In this document: piece after piece, positions 34,707 to 46,500 of the stretch
Position numbering within the stretch: the stretch's first letter is position 1
How the letters are laid out: each line of letters starts with the position of its first letter
Assembly (NCBI GenBank): GCA_021307315.1
Contig: JAJSPD010000010.1
Coordinates: 310,001 to 374,000 of the forward strand
Direction of reading: 5' to 3'
Source of the DNA: Bisporella sp. PMI_857
Lineage: Eukaryota; Ascomycota; Leotiomycetes; Helotiales; Helotiaceae
Length of the DNA: 64,000 bases
The notes under the pieces: model-generated
Database searches by the model: none
Seen by the model: only the letters and a program-made list of their open reading frames with translations
Told to the model about the DNA's origin: nothing
Position numbers and translations under genes: made by a program

Positions 34707-35903
34707 CTACCATCGTCGTTCACCATCCTCACTTCTAAATTCCTCACCTCTCCTCTCACGGTCGACCATTGCATCGAAGTCCTTTTGTGCTTCCTCCTTC
34801 GCTAAGCTTTGTTCTTCACTTTTCGAAAATGAGAGGTTATCCTGTGCCGACGACGTATCATCCTTTCTTCCTGAATTATTTTGTAATCTTAACCAAGCAC
34901 TTCCTGAATGCTCTCTGGGTCTGGTTTCCTGCTTGTCTGGGCTCGCCATTGCACCACTTCGTACTCGATCCCAAGCTGAACCTTGCATCTGTTTTGGTGT
35001 TGGTAATGGTGCTGGGGGTACTGATGCTATGTCGTCCCTCTCACCGAGTCCGAGATTGAAGGATGGATTATCGGATTGCGCCAAGTCCTCATAATCCTCT
35101 CTTGGTATTTGGTGCTGTCGAGATGAGGTCTGTTTTTGCGCGGATTGTTCAAAGGCACCTCCTTGATATTTTGGTATGCTTTTGATTTGCTCAGAACTTT
35201 CACCATTATATTCGCTGGTACTTCCCCCGGCCGTTGAATCGGCTTCTGTATCGTTTTGTATCGAATGCGGGTTGCGCATAAGTTGTGCTTTCCGCATAAC
35301 AGTTTTAATGATATCCTGTAACCTTGGATCGTGGTATTCCCCAACTGTAGCAATGCTAGTCGCATAACCAGCGAAGAAAACATATGCAAAAAGGCCACTG
35401 AACAGACCATAAGCTCCTAGTCTTGTACTATGCAAGAGAGGAATGGTCCATTTATTTCCTCTAATTGAGTGTGGTGTAAATTTCGGTATAGACGCCCCCG
35501 GCTTAAACTCCTCCAGATCTGGTTTGAAGAAAGGATACTGAAACGTGCTCCTTGAGCTGTTGACTTTCCATAATGCATATGCAATCCCTACAGGGCCACC
35601 ATATGATGTTATTTGGAGCTGTCTTGCAGCCCAAAACGCCTCAGCATTGACTTCCTCCAGGGTAAGTCGTCGCCCAATAATCTTGGAATACGATTGAAGC
35701 TTCTGCTGACATATCTCAGTGAAAGCTCGATCAAATCTGGAGCGATTGTAGAATAAGGGTCTAGGAAGCTGTGAGGTATCGATCGTGTAATGAATCGAGG
35801 CGCCTGCCGCGTCGGAGCTTGAATATGGGTCTGAATCAGACGCTGGTGCATTCTCGAGGGACGGATCTGCTTCCGCTGACATTTCGGTATTCTCGGGAAC
35901 CAT
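34707..35903 (-). CDS. conserved fungal protein with one or two membrane helices, unknown function
   Basis: Single frame, 398 residues from the first ATG at 35903 (MVPENTEMSAEADPSLE). The open frame extends six codons upstream with no ATG. Residues ~40-115 hold an ordered helical domain (RSRFDRAFTEICQQKLQSYS, then LEEVNAEAFWAARQLQITSY and GGPVGIAYALWKV). About residues 165-200 contain a hydrophobic hairpin (RLGAYGLFSGLFAYVFFAGY). The C-terminal half is disordered and charged, ending in Glu/Arg-rich sequence. The hairpin after a helical domain suggests a mitochondrial or ER membrane protein, but I know no named family for it. It is divergent from the next gene with 185 bases between starts. 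Confidence 0.75.
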   Translation of the reverse strand: MVPENTEMSAEADPSLENAPASDSDPYSSSDAAGASIHYTIDTSQLPRPLFYNRSRFDRAFTEICQQKLQSYSKIIGRRLTLEEVNAEAFWAARQLQITSYGGPVGIAYALWKVNSSRSTFQYPFFKPDLEEFKPGASIPKFTPHSIRGNKWTIPLLHSTRLGAYGLFSGLFAYVFFAGYATSIATVGEYHDPRLQDIIKTVMRKAQLMRNPHSIQNDTEADSTAGGSTSEYNGESSEQIKSIPKYQGGAFEQSAQKQTSSRQHQIPREDYEDLAQSDNPSFNLGLGERDDIASVPPAPLPTPKQMQGSAWDRVRSGAMASPDKQETRPREHSGSAWLRLQNNSGRKDDTSSAQDNLSFSKSEEQSLAKEEAQKDFDAMVDRERRGEEFRSEDGERRW

Positions 35904-36088
35904 CGTGAGGAGTTGTGACAACTGGAGTTGTGAAGCTTGCCGTTGTTATCAGGTGGTGACGTGATATGCATTTGGTGGGGAAAGCTTCGGCTTCTCCACA
36001 ATGTTTTTTGCAGCCTGAGCTCCCAACCCGTCTAATGATGCAGCACATTCATCTACCAAACTGACAAATCCTCGCCTTTAACTTCAGA

Positions 36089-37122
36089 ATGACTGATAGA
36101 ACAAGCTCACGTCGAGAACGCGATCGCGGGCGAGACTCCAGGTCGCGTTCGCCACGGAGGCATCATTCGCACTCTAATCATCGCACTCGTTCTCCTCACA
36201 GACATCAGAGGCACAAGACTGAAGCTACCACTCCAGCTGTTTTACCTTACAGTTCACGGCCATTAACAAAGTATGACTTTTCACAGTTTAAGCCACTGTT
36301 TGCATCCTACCTGGATATTCAGAAGCAGAAGATACTGGCAGACTTGGATGAGACAGAAGCGAAAGGTCGGTGGAAGAGCTTTATTGGTAAATGGTAAGGC
36401 AAACTCAAGTAGGAACGTTCGTAAGAGCTATACTCACATCTGTGAGGAATCGTGGAGATCTAGCTGAAGGTTGGTACGATCCAGCTACATTACAGAAAAC
36501 CAAAGATGCCCCTGGCCAGGAATGGGAACGAGTCGAGAAACTGGCGAAATCGAAAGCAAGCGCCTCTACAGCTAAACAAGAAATCGAAGAGAGTGATAGC
36601 GATGACTCTGTTGGGCCAGCTTTGCCTGGGCAAGAAAAAAGGTCCAGCATCAGTAAGATGGGGCCAAGGATACCCAATTTGCAAGATCTAGAATTGAAAA
36701 GGGAAATGGAAGCCGAAGATAGACTTGCATGTCGCGATGACATGAGGAATCAACGTAAGCATGATCGAAAACTTCAGAAAGAAGCTCTGGACGAAATTGC
36801 TCCGCGTGCTGAAGCCGGAACCCGAGAGCGTCAATTGGAGAAGAAAAAAGAGCTCAATGAAAAGATGAAATCGTTTCGTGAGAAATCACCTGGCGCAGCC
36901 GAAGTGCCTGACGCAGAGCTAATGGGTGGCGGTGATGGAGTTGGAGAATATAAGAAGATGAAAGATAATTATGAACGGAAAAAGAACGAAAGAGAATTGA
37001 GGAAGGAAGAGAACCTCCGAGCCAGAATGGCTGAAAGAGAGGAGAGATTCGCTGAGCATAGGGCAAAGGAGGAAAAGACGATGGAGATGCTGAGAGCGCT
37101 TGCGAAACAGAACTTTGGATGA
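36089..37122 (+). CDS. RS-rich coiled-coil nuclear protein, likely RNA-related
   Basis: Exons 36089-36393 and 36447-37122, with a 53-nt intron, giving 326 residues. The N terminus is an RS/RH-type domain (RRERDRGRDSRSRSPRRHHS). A conserved block spans the splice site: YDFSQFKPLFASYLDIQKQK, then GRWKSFIGKWNRGDLAEGWY. A middle segment has the acidic ESDSDDSVGPALPG motif seen in spliceosome-associated small proteins. The C-terminal half is highly charged coiled coil (KEALDEIAPRAEAGTRERQL to the end). Fungal relatives are often labelled RNA-helicase-like, but no helicase motif is present. A role in pre-mRNA processing is inferred from composition only. Confidence 0.8.
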
Positions 37123-37638
37123 TAGTGATCATTGCCACATCTAGGTGAGCTCATTGCAGTCAGATCAAACTTCGACGATCAGATACCCACACGAGTGTCT
37201 TCAACTTCCACGAACAGAAAACCATTCTGGTAAGCCAAAAGAGCTCAATATAGGCATACATTTGAGAATATTCGATGCCTCATTGGAACATCTCTATCAT
37301 TCTAGGGTACATACGCTTTATGATGGCTAGGGAAAATTCGTGTATACCCCAATAGCCCATTTACGAATTAGTGACTTCCAAGAAGCAGCTTTAAATACAT
37401 TTTCGCAAATCCAAAGTGAACATTTCATTCCTCAGCTACATCAAGAAACACAAAATACTACCAGCTTATATAACTCCTTGCCACCTTTCTTACCCTAATA
37501 GTCCTACTCCTGGGTAACCCCGCCGTGCTCAAAAGCGCCTTCCTCAGCCTCCCTTATAAGGCTGAACCCCTCTATCCTGACGTCCTCTCAATATCTAACC
37601 TCTAACATAGTCTTGCACAACCATATCCTCGACCAGAA
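37123..37638. other. intergenic, promoter of VPS25
   Basis: 516 bases between two co-oriented genes. The last ~150 bases are C/T-rich, as is usual before fungal start codons. No gene supported. Confidence 0.5.
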
Positions 37639-38319
37639 ATGGCCTCTCAAGGCTCCTCTTCAAAATCTGGAACCTTCATCTTCCCGCGCGAACACAATTT
37701 CCCGCCCTTCTACACCAGACAATCCAACCTCACAACCCTCCACGCACAGCTCCAAAAATGGTCGGCCTTGATCCTCAGCTACCACTCCTTCCACCAGCTC
37801 ACTCGCCTGACGCTCTCCTCCGCTCTCTCCTCGCCGCTCTTCAACAACACGACCATCAACCGGCGAGTCTCAGAGTCCTTCTTGAAAGAGATCGTGGAGT
37901 TTATGGTGAAGGAGGGGCGCGCAGAGTACATCGGGGGAAAGGGAGGGAAGGCTGGAGCCGTGGCCGTAGGCGGAGGAGGCACGGTATGGATATGGTATAA
38001 GCGGCCGGAAGAGTGGGCGCAGATAATTCATGAGTGGGTTGAGGAGACGGCACAAAAGAATACCGTGTTGACGCTCTATGAGCTGACGGAGAGCGAAGCG
38101 ACTTTATCTCAAGGTATGTTTCTCATCTCTGTGAAATGATATGGATAGGTGGTGGTGGGGAGAGGGGGTGAGAAGAGCATAGGGGTGATGGGCTGATGGG
38201 AAGTAGAATTTCATGGTCTAGACCCGGAGTTATTACAGAGGGCTTTGGCGATATTGGTTAAGAGAGGCAAGGCGCAGATTTTTGGAGAGGCGGATCAGCA
38301 GGGTGTGAAGTTCTATTGA
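37639..38319 (+). CDS. vps25: ESCRT-II subunit Vps25
   Basis: Exons 37639-38113 and 38207-38319, with a 93-nt intron (GTATGT ... TAG), 195 residues. Yeast Vps25 is about 200. The N-terminal winged-helix carries the diagnostic FPREHNFPPFYTRQSNLTT. The PPFY box contacts the Vps22/Vps36 core. Next come LQKWSALILSYHSFHQLTRL, a glycine-rich insert GGKGGKAGAVAVGGGG, the WIWYKRPEEWAQIIHEWV strand-helix and the second winged helix. The C terminus is LDPELLQRALAILVKRGKAQ followed by FGEADQQGVKFY. Two Vps25 copies per ESCRT-II recruit Vps20 on endosomes for multivesicular-body sorting. Confidence 0.95.
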
Positions 38320-38660
38320 AATGCCCATGTCGGAAACTGCAAAATTAATGGGGACAGGGCTTAGGAGACCGGGCTTTGAAGTCGTGGCTAGAGAAAGGGG
38401 ATTCCAAAAGAATGATGCGCAGCAAGGAGCGCTACTAAATTGCTAGCATAAGGAGAGAGTATTATGGACATTCATAGAGATGCAAGTCAGACTTGGGAAA
38501 GATGGAATATGAAGAATCACGCATAAGGAGTACTCTTTGGTAAGCATCATCATTACTGTTTAGAGATACATGAACGCTAATGAATCATGAATAAGAGGCG
38601 TCCTCCCAGTACCAAGGGTATAACTCCAACCTTATGCTGTCAAAAATTTCACAAAGGTCG
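38320..38660. other. intergenic between convergent genes
   Basis: 341 bases between the stops of VPS25 and the BRCT gene. Nothing but 3' UTR-like sequence seen. Confidence 0.5.
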
Positions 38661-41372
38661 TCACCTGCTGGTTGCTAGGTATACGTCGTTCCACTTCAGC
38701 TCTTGAGACATCGCAACATCTAACAACCATTCTGTCTTCACAATCCGCGGAATCATGTTCCCTGCTTCCGCCATTTCAGTGAATTTGCTCCAGATCTTCT
38801 TTTCCTCAGGTCTGTCACCGCTAAGCAGATAGACCGGCTCCGCTGGTCCGTCATCCTCTTCGGGTTTCGTAGGCTTAATAGTTGGTACACCACGTCCGCG
38901 GAAAATTAAAAATGTGCCGCCATTCGCCGTGACAATATCCCTATATGTATCTGTACCATTCGGTATTTCAGCTGTGCAGTATACAGCAGATATTCCTTTC
39001 AGAAGGCAACGTCTATTAGCCTTAGCTCGTACTAGAGCATCCTTTAGTTTCAATTTAAACTTCTTTTCATTCGTCGTGTCGCCCAGTGGGTAATCGGCTG
39101 CATGGGGTATCTCTCCATGCTCAATACAGTGATCAATGAATCCTGCAGAAACTATTGTCGGCCCACTAGCAAGTGCACAGAGAAATTTTTTGGTTCGAAC
39201 CATAGACGGCGCTGCAAGGTGGGTGCAACTCGTGGGGTCTTGCACAACTAAAATACCAAGCTCTCTTAATTTCCTCTGCAAAGCTATTAGTCTTGATTGC
39301 TGGATTAGGAGTTGAATACCTTACCCTATCTTTCTCTTCCCTCTCTGGTTTCTCTATCCACTTCTTATAGCCGGTAATCAGTAATCGAATTTCGGCGGGT
39401 GGAAGTGTAGGAGCAGATATTTTTGAGCGTTTTGGCTTTGGTTGGTCATCAGCGGAATACTCTTCCTCTTCCTCGCTCTGAGCAGCTGGGCTTGAGCTTC
39501 GTTCTAAGGATCGTTCTTTCTCGATCTTGTTTGCTGCTCGTTCCCCGCCCCACACAGCACCTTTTCGTTTCTTCTCCTTTTCATAAAGTGCAATGTCTGG
39601 TGCCAGACCGTGGAGTTTATTAAGAGCTTTGTCTTTGGCGCTGCGGCTATTGGTGGAAGAAGGCGTATTGTTCTCCTTGTCTAGACTGATTCTGCGACTA
39701 GGTGCCGGCGTAGAGACCGAGTCCGTTGAAGTTCTTGCCTTTGTCTTTGGCAATGCTTTCTTTGGTTTGACACTAGAACCTTTCTCTACTTTCTTGGGCT
39801 CTTCATCGCTCATATCAGCCATCTGTATATCCTCATCAGATGCTTTTGAGATCGCACGATTTTGATCCTTTTCGTGCATGGGAGGCCTTTTCAGCAGCTC
39901 AGGATCGTCCGGACTAGGTGTTGGATCTCTTGGGAAGTAAATTTGTGCAAGTGTCTCTTCATCAAATTGTGTCTGCCCAATTACCTCGCCTAGGTTCGTT
40001 CGGGGTGGGAAATGTGTATATCGTGGGTCTGATAATTTCTGAGCCTTGCATTTCGCATAGCTCTCCTCGATCCAGAGGTGATTGACCATTTCGATATCCC
40101 ATTCCTTGGCAGCTTCACACTTCTCGCTAGTGTTTCGAGCTGTGATCAGATGCGTATTTTCTTCCTTCATATTCTTGGTAAACTCTGCGCCTGCAGCACG
40201 AACTAGATTCTCGAGATACACCCGAGCGTCACCACCATAGTTAGATAACGTAATCTTAAGACGTTCAAAACCCGGTAAAGGCTCCTTTGGCAACGGATAA
40301 TGCATCAGCCTCCGAAATGGAGAAGTCCATTCGTTATGGGTGATCAAATAATACAACCAGGAGAGGTTTCCTACGTCTATGCCGGCGCGGGACGCGATTA
40401 CATAATCTCTGCCATGCCGGTAATGACATACATACATGTTGGCTTTTTGTATGGAGGTTGTCATTGTGCCTCCACCGCCTTCGATGAGACTTTCAATAAT
40501 AGTGCGAATACGGCTACTCATGTTCAGATCATTTGAGATCATGACTGCTTTGTCTGCGAATATTGTCAAGCGTCGCAGTGCTGGAGAATCCATTGGTACC
40601 TGAAGATTGAGGTTGGTTGGAACTGACGATGTAGCACCTGCCATATGATCAGAATCTGGAATCGGCACATCTTCCTCACGGTGTTTACGGAATATCTCCG
40701 GATCAGGAAGTAAATACGGCGTCTCTTCTATGCGCTTCCCAAGCTTTAAACAGTCATCAAACCTGAAGAGAGATTAGCCAAATTCTTGAATATCTGAGGA
40801 ATTCATGTCACCAGTGTGGAAGAACAATTTTCGTCTTCAATTTCTTATCCTGAACCGCCTTACATACGGGATGATCCATAGTAAGTGCACATATATGAGT
40901 CGTGAGTCTCGTCATGCTGCTAGTTTCCATCCCACCAAGCGCAAGCACAGCGCCAATGATTGCATCTTTGTCGCCTGAAGGAATATCACCACAGCATATA
41001 ACCACATTCGAGAAGAATAATGTCGGGTCGGGAGTGTAAGGTCGGTATGTGGCTTGCTTGCCTTTCATGAGGGACTGAGTGATCCAGGATGGAGTAACCA
41101 CAGGCACATAGTAGTCTTGCGCTTCGGCGTATTGGGGAAAGTCGCTGGTCAATGAGATGATATGTGTGACGCCATCATCGAAGTCAATGCGCTTGCTCGT
41201 AGGGTATATGAGCGCTTCTCCTCCGCCACTTTCGATAGCTGTTTTATACTGATATAGCATTAGCATTTACGGGCGAAGTTGGAAATGACATGCTTGCCCC
41301 TTTAGCCTGCTCCTTTCCGAGTTCCTTGCTTAGAAGAATTAAGAAAATGGAGTCCTTGAAAACTTCTGCCAT
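38661..41372 (-). CDS. rtt107: multi-BRCT genome-stability scaffold (Rtt107/Brc1 type)
   Basis: Exons 41372-41298, 41248-40812, 40762-39325, 39275-38661, giving 854 residues. Four BRCT units crowd the first ~400 residues (first one FKDSIFLILLSKEL, then DGVTHIISLT and SWITQSLMKG; second FFSNVVICCGDIPSGD; third LRRLTIFADKAVMISNDL with SWLYYLITHNEW; fourth FERLKITLSNYGGDARVYLE with HLWIEESY). A long charged linker with acidic SEEEEEYSADDQ follows. Two more BRCTs close the chain (LGILVVQDPTSCTHLAAPS with GFIDHCIEHG, then ISAVYCTAEIPNGTDTYRDI with EWLLDVAMSQEL). A 4+2 layout is that of Rtt107/Brc1, which binds gamma-H2A and supports replication-fork recovery. Intron 1 needs a GC donor. Otherwise translation would have to start at 41266, inside BRCT1. 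Confidence 0.85.
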
Positions 41373-41925
41373 CTTGACATCTAAACCTCTAGAAGCTTAA
41401 TAGGTGGGCTCGTTGGGTTGGCGGGAAGTGGTATTCCTCCATGACTGTTGACGCGTTCCGCGTCCATTCTGGCCCTCCGCCTTGTGGCGCGTGTTTCGCG
41501 CTAAAAATCTCGTGACCAAAATTAAAGTGCATGATAACATAATCACTATTCACTCACGTGACCAATCGCATTTTGTTCTTCTATTCGTTTATGACAAGCA
41601 TGTCTGGAGTAATTTCTTTAATCATAGTCTAATTGACTTCCGACACCTGTATACTTTGACCTTAAGAGCCAGATGATAACTGCTTACCTGAAAGCATTTA
41701 TTACTCATCAAACTGCCACCATAAATTGATCTTTGGTTCTGCCTCGGCACTTCCCATAATAGCCGTGCCTGCTACCGTTCCGTTTTAGTTTAACCTCTCC
41801 TCAGAATCGAAACTTCGGAGCGATAGCTGTTTTCTATATTTATTTGCTTATACGATAGAGTATAAATTTGTGTTTCATTGATTTCCGCATTAGAGATTTC
41901 TCGAGCTTTGTATCCGCAATCAGCC
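41373..41925. promoter_or_regulatory. divergent intergenic region
   Basis: 553 bases between the divergent starts of the BRCT gene and the hydrolase gene. No specific site recognised. Confidence 0.45.
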
Positions 41926-43422
41926 ATGTCATCTTCGGTATTTGAGATAAAAGAGCACACCTTAGAATGTCAACATATTAGAGAGTATGAACGAGCTACG
42001 GCTCATTCGCAAGAAGATGCCCTGAAGTTGGCGATCAAACAGTATATCCCTCTTGACAATCCGCATCCTCAACCAGGAGATATCACCATTATTGGGACTC
42101 ACGCTAATGGGTTTCCAAAAGTATGCAATTTGATCTTGCGCATTTCGTCATTTGAAAAAGCAGTGGTCGCTAACTTTTTTGTCAGGAATTATATGAGCCT
42201 TTCTGGGAAGACCTCCATGCACGATCCAAGAGCAATGGCTTCAGAATTCGCAGTATCTGGGCTGCAGATGTAGCCTGGCAGGGCGCCAGTGGTGTTTTGA
42301 ATGAGCAGCTTGTAGGGAACGATCGTATGTCTCTTCTCATCTTAGTTCCGTGACTCTTGTGGTTTTACCAATTCTCAATGTATATGCTTTAGTCAAGAAT
42401 AAGGCTTCAATTTCCTTGACTAAAGTCCGACTTCAAATATTTGCCAATGGCCATAAATTGCTCTATGTTGAACACATATCTCACGAAGCTAACAATCCAA
42501 AGCATCTTGGAATGACCACGCCCGCGATCTACTCCATCTAGTCAATGCTTTCCGCTCTGAGATGCCTCGACCCATCATCGGCATCGGGCACTCCCTTGGC
42601 GCTAATGTCCTCGTAAATCTGTCCCTGATACACCCACGGCTCCTTAACACCCTCGTCCTCCTCGACCCTGTTATTTCACAGCACGCTTCTGCCCCTTCTG
42701 GTCCTAACCCTACGCAGCTCTCAACCTGGCGGCGGGACTTCTGGCCATCCCGTGCTGAAGCCGAAGCTTCCTTTCTAAATTCTCCTTTTTACCAGACCTG
42801 GGACAAGCGTGTCTTGCAACGGTGGGTGAGATTTGGGCTTCGGGATACGCCTACTGCGCTTTTCGAGAAGGAAAAAGGCGTGACTTTAACGACTCCGAAG
42901 GCGCAGGAGTGTTTTACTTTTTTGCGCCCTAGTTGGGAGGCTTTTAGCGCTGATGGCTCAGAGGTCATCAAGCAGGAATTGATACCAGATATGGCCCCTG
43001 ACTCGCAGATTAGCTACCCTTTCTACCGACCGGAGCCACCCAATACCTACATCCGACTTGGCGAGCTCCGTCCCAGTGTGCTATATGTCTTTGGTGGAAT
43101 CAGTCCGATGTCTAGCCCCGAGTATATTAAGGCGAAAATGGAGACTACGGGCGCTAAGACGGGTGGAAGCGGCGGTGCGAAAAAGGGGAGGGTGAAGAAG
43201 AGGGTGCTGAAAGGGATCGGACACCTTGTTGCGATGGAGGCGGCGGGTCAATGTGCAGAGGCGGCTGCAGAATGGTTACAGACCGAGACGAAGAGATGGG
43301 AGAAGGAGCGTAAGGCTTATGAGGAGTGGACGAAGCAGAGCTTTGTGGAGAAGGCGACATTGAGTGACGAGTGGAAACGGAGAATGGGTAAAGTGGAAAG
43401 ACCTCCAAAGGGAAAACTTTGA
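41926..43422 (+). CDS. alpha/beta hydrolase, possibly peroxisomal-type lipase/esterase
   Basis: Exons 41926-42120, 42186-42324 and 42503-43422, giving 417 residues. The fold motifs are present: the oxyanion loop THANGFPK, the strand-helix FRIRSIWAADVAWQGASG, the nucleophile elbow GIGHSLGAN (Ser in GHSLG), and a likely acid/His pair in the C-terminal half (KGIGHLVAMEAAGQ supplies the His). The family includes fungal proteins annotated as toxin-biosynthesis hydrolases and yeast Lpx1. The substrate cannot be told. The protein ends PPKGKL. This is near but not equal to the usual peroxisomal SKL-type tripeptide, so peroxisomal import is only a possibility. The C-terminal tail is very basic. The stop lies 83 bases from the convergent TRAPPC11 stop. 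Confidence 0.85.
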
Positions 43423-43505
43423 GAGGCTGATGATATCACTTCCTGGATAATAATACCTATTTATCGTATCATCATTGTACATAAACATTGAATCTCTGAA
43501 ATCTA

Positions 43506-46500
43506 TCAAAAGGAGTCTTCTACCTCTTCTGGAGGAACCCATACTAGCAGTCCTTCCTTGTCTGACTTCAGTCCCTCAGTTGGCGCAATTTTTAGAATCT
43601 TCTGGAAATAGCGGTCTCGTATCACACATCGAATGGGTCCTATCCAATCCCCACGACTGAATGGCAGTAGCTGGAATGTGACTGTACGCCGGGATAGCGG
43701 GGTCAATTGCAATGTTGACGCTTTCACACCAGAGAACGCGAATTTGTCACTTGGCTCCATGGTCAATCCAAATGTCAGAAAGTGATTCGACGGATTCTCA
43801 ATGGTGATATCGAAATGGACCATCGACAGAATCGTGGCCGAGTAAGATACTGCGGCGAGTACCCTTGGTTCACTACTCGATACTAGAAGTCGTGGCACAG
43901 CAAGCATTGTCGTATTTATCGTTGCACCTTCAATGTCTCGGCGCCATTTTACCGAGAGAACTACATCTAGCGTTGCGGTTCCTCGGTCGTCCAGTGACAA
44001 CTTCTGGGTATATATATCGAACTCAGCCTCGTCTAAGCTCTTGGGACTGACGCGAACGCCACCGTCTGGTATAACTGTAGCTCTCTTGGAGTGACAGTGA
44101 ATGGCCCCTTGCGTTTCGATGACATCAAGATCAAGATCCTCAACGATCAGGTCCTCTGTTGCGAACGAGAAGTATCTGCTCATTAAGCGCCATTTCTGCG
44201 CAAGCCCATGAAGTTTGGGTATTTCTGTGTCAGATTCAGCTTCATCGACCTCGTCATGACTAAAATAGCTAGGCCATGGATCTGGATGAATCCGTGGAGA
44301 GAAGTCGTAATTAGCTTCGAAAGGATTTATGACGGTTAGCTGCATAGATCCTGATTTATAGACAGGAGTTTCAAGGTCAGACACTAGTCGATATGAAACT
44401 TTCGTGGTCAAATCGTAGACAGCTGGTACGCTGAGTGGCGGAATGAGCATTTGAACGATTGAAGATGCAGTGCTGGCGATATTACCAATGGCGAATCCAG
44501 TCTGTGCGTTGACGTCGCTGTCTACATCGCCCTCACTAACTTCTGAGGCTAACTTCAGAGTGACATTCGGTACGCTGTCACCAAGAAGCCACACCTCTAA
44601 ATTCGCAATCGAGTCCACTTCCTCGCCGTTGATGATCTCAAGCTGAAGCTCGATTGTCTCGTTTGTATAATATTGTTCTTGGAGCCCCACAAATCGAACT
44701 TCAATCTTCGGCGGCTTAGGAAGAATTGTGATGGATGAGCCACCAGCGCCCAAGAGCCTCTTCTTCATAGTTTTCCCACTCCACCAGACATCTGCCCTTG
44801 CTGGCTCTGCGAACGTCTGCACAAAGTCAAGATCGAAAAGATCGTTAGCTATCGAGAAGGTGGCAGAAATTGCACTTGCTTCGCCAGCTTCTCTGGGCAA
44901 ACTGCTAAACTCGAGAACTCTCGTCTCCCCGGGATGAAATGTAAGGTCTGCGTCACCGGTAAGAGTAGGCTTGCCAGTTTCAGATGGTGCCTCAACCAGA
45001 GAAACATTGTGATGGGAGAACTTTACACCATCATGAGTGCTAGAGTCCTCGTTCTTGTGCTTGATCAGAATCGGCTTCCAGCTTCCTTGGAATTCAACCT
45101 TGACTTCAGACATCACTACTGGAACTGAGGCTGGAAAAGCAGTTGAAGTAATTGCCAATTGAGAGGAGCACAGCTCTCCTACTTTCCCTTCGGTATGCTC
45201 AAAGTTGTACGTAGCAGTAAGGAATGAATGCACATCCTGGTGCCGAAGGACAACGGCAGGCTTGCTTTGAATAGTCTGGATGCCTTCCAAAGATTTTGTG
45301 ATGTCATAATGCCATTTTGAGCGATACACGAAATCTGTAAATATCAGCATACCATATCTCGGGGACTACTTGTTAAGCACGAACTTCTATTCATCAGCTC
45401 CCAGTCCACGGCAACGACAGTCGTGCCATCTCCGGCATGGGCTGCAGTATTCCGGAGTGCCCATCCAATTTCTTCAACCGCATTCCACCAACCTTCTTTC
45501 CTAAACGTCATTGTGTGCCAGAGAGGTCGAAGTATTCGCAAAGCAGTATCCCAATCTTCTCGTCTCATGCTTTCGGTCGCTGATAAAATAGAGAGTTCCT
45601 GAGCCATGCGGGTTTGCTTTCTCTTCTTGAATTCCGGAATTGCGCTTGCTAATGAGTTAATAATAAGGAGCGCATGGTCTACTCCTTGATGACCGGGCAA
45701 AGGGTACTCGTCATAAGGCTCAGCGCAGAGATATGTGTCGTATAGTTGCCCTTTACTTTGGCTGCGAGTTTGAGGATCTACAGGTCGTGATCTATCCTCT
45801 TGCGGAATTGCAAGGGCGAGGGCACGACGACGGACAAGGTGTTGTGATGCCAGTCGGTACCAGTATCCAGCATGATGCATGTATTCCCAGGGCTCTAATC
45901 GCTCTCCAATGGCTATGCTCTTTTCTGGATGAAGGTACAGCGGCATGATATCCTGCTGACTGAAGTCGTTTAGCGCGGACTTTTGAATAATTTCTGCCAT
46001 CACAGTAGCCCAACGAGCCTCCCAGGCCGCCCAGCCATATGTCAAGGAGCCTTTTCCTCTTCGGTCGACAAAATCTTTTAGCCTATCGCGGTGTGATTGC
46101 CAACGACGAACGGCTCCCGTGGAGTTTCCATTCCAAAGTAGACAGCGGAGGATTCTAAAGGCAAAGACATCAGCCAGAAGACGAGCTTCATTCCAACGAG
46201 GACTCCAGGAAGCGATAGCATCTATCACGTCGGTCAACAATCCTTCATAGCCACTTTCATAGGAACGAACAGCGGCATCCATCTCCTGCCGGAACTCAGC
46301 AAAGATCCCGAGCTTGAAGTCGTATCTGACATTCCAGCCTTGTCCTGACAAGGTTTGGGAGGTTCCTGCTGTTGGAGGAGAGGAGGGTGGTGGAATAACT
46401 CCTCTGTTCCGTTTCCGTCTCGCATGCTTGCTCAAATCTCGGTAATATTCTATAGAGAGAGGATATACAGTCGATATTATCGTTTCGACAAATGCTTCTA

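Noticed and set aside
45336..45370. Short 35-nt intron option in TRAPPC11 (GTAGTC donor)
   Set aside because: It is in phase but shorter than functional fungal introns usually are. The 49-nt option with a GTTCGT donor gives a better family match.
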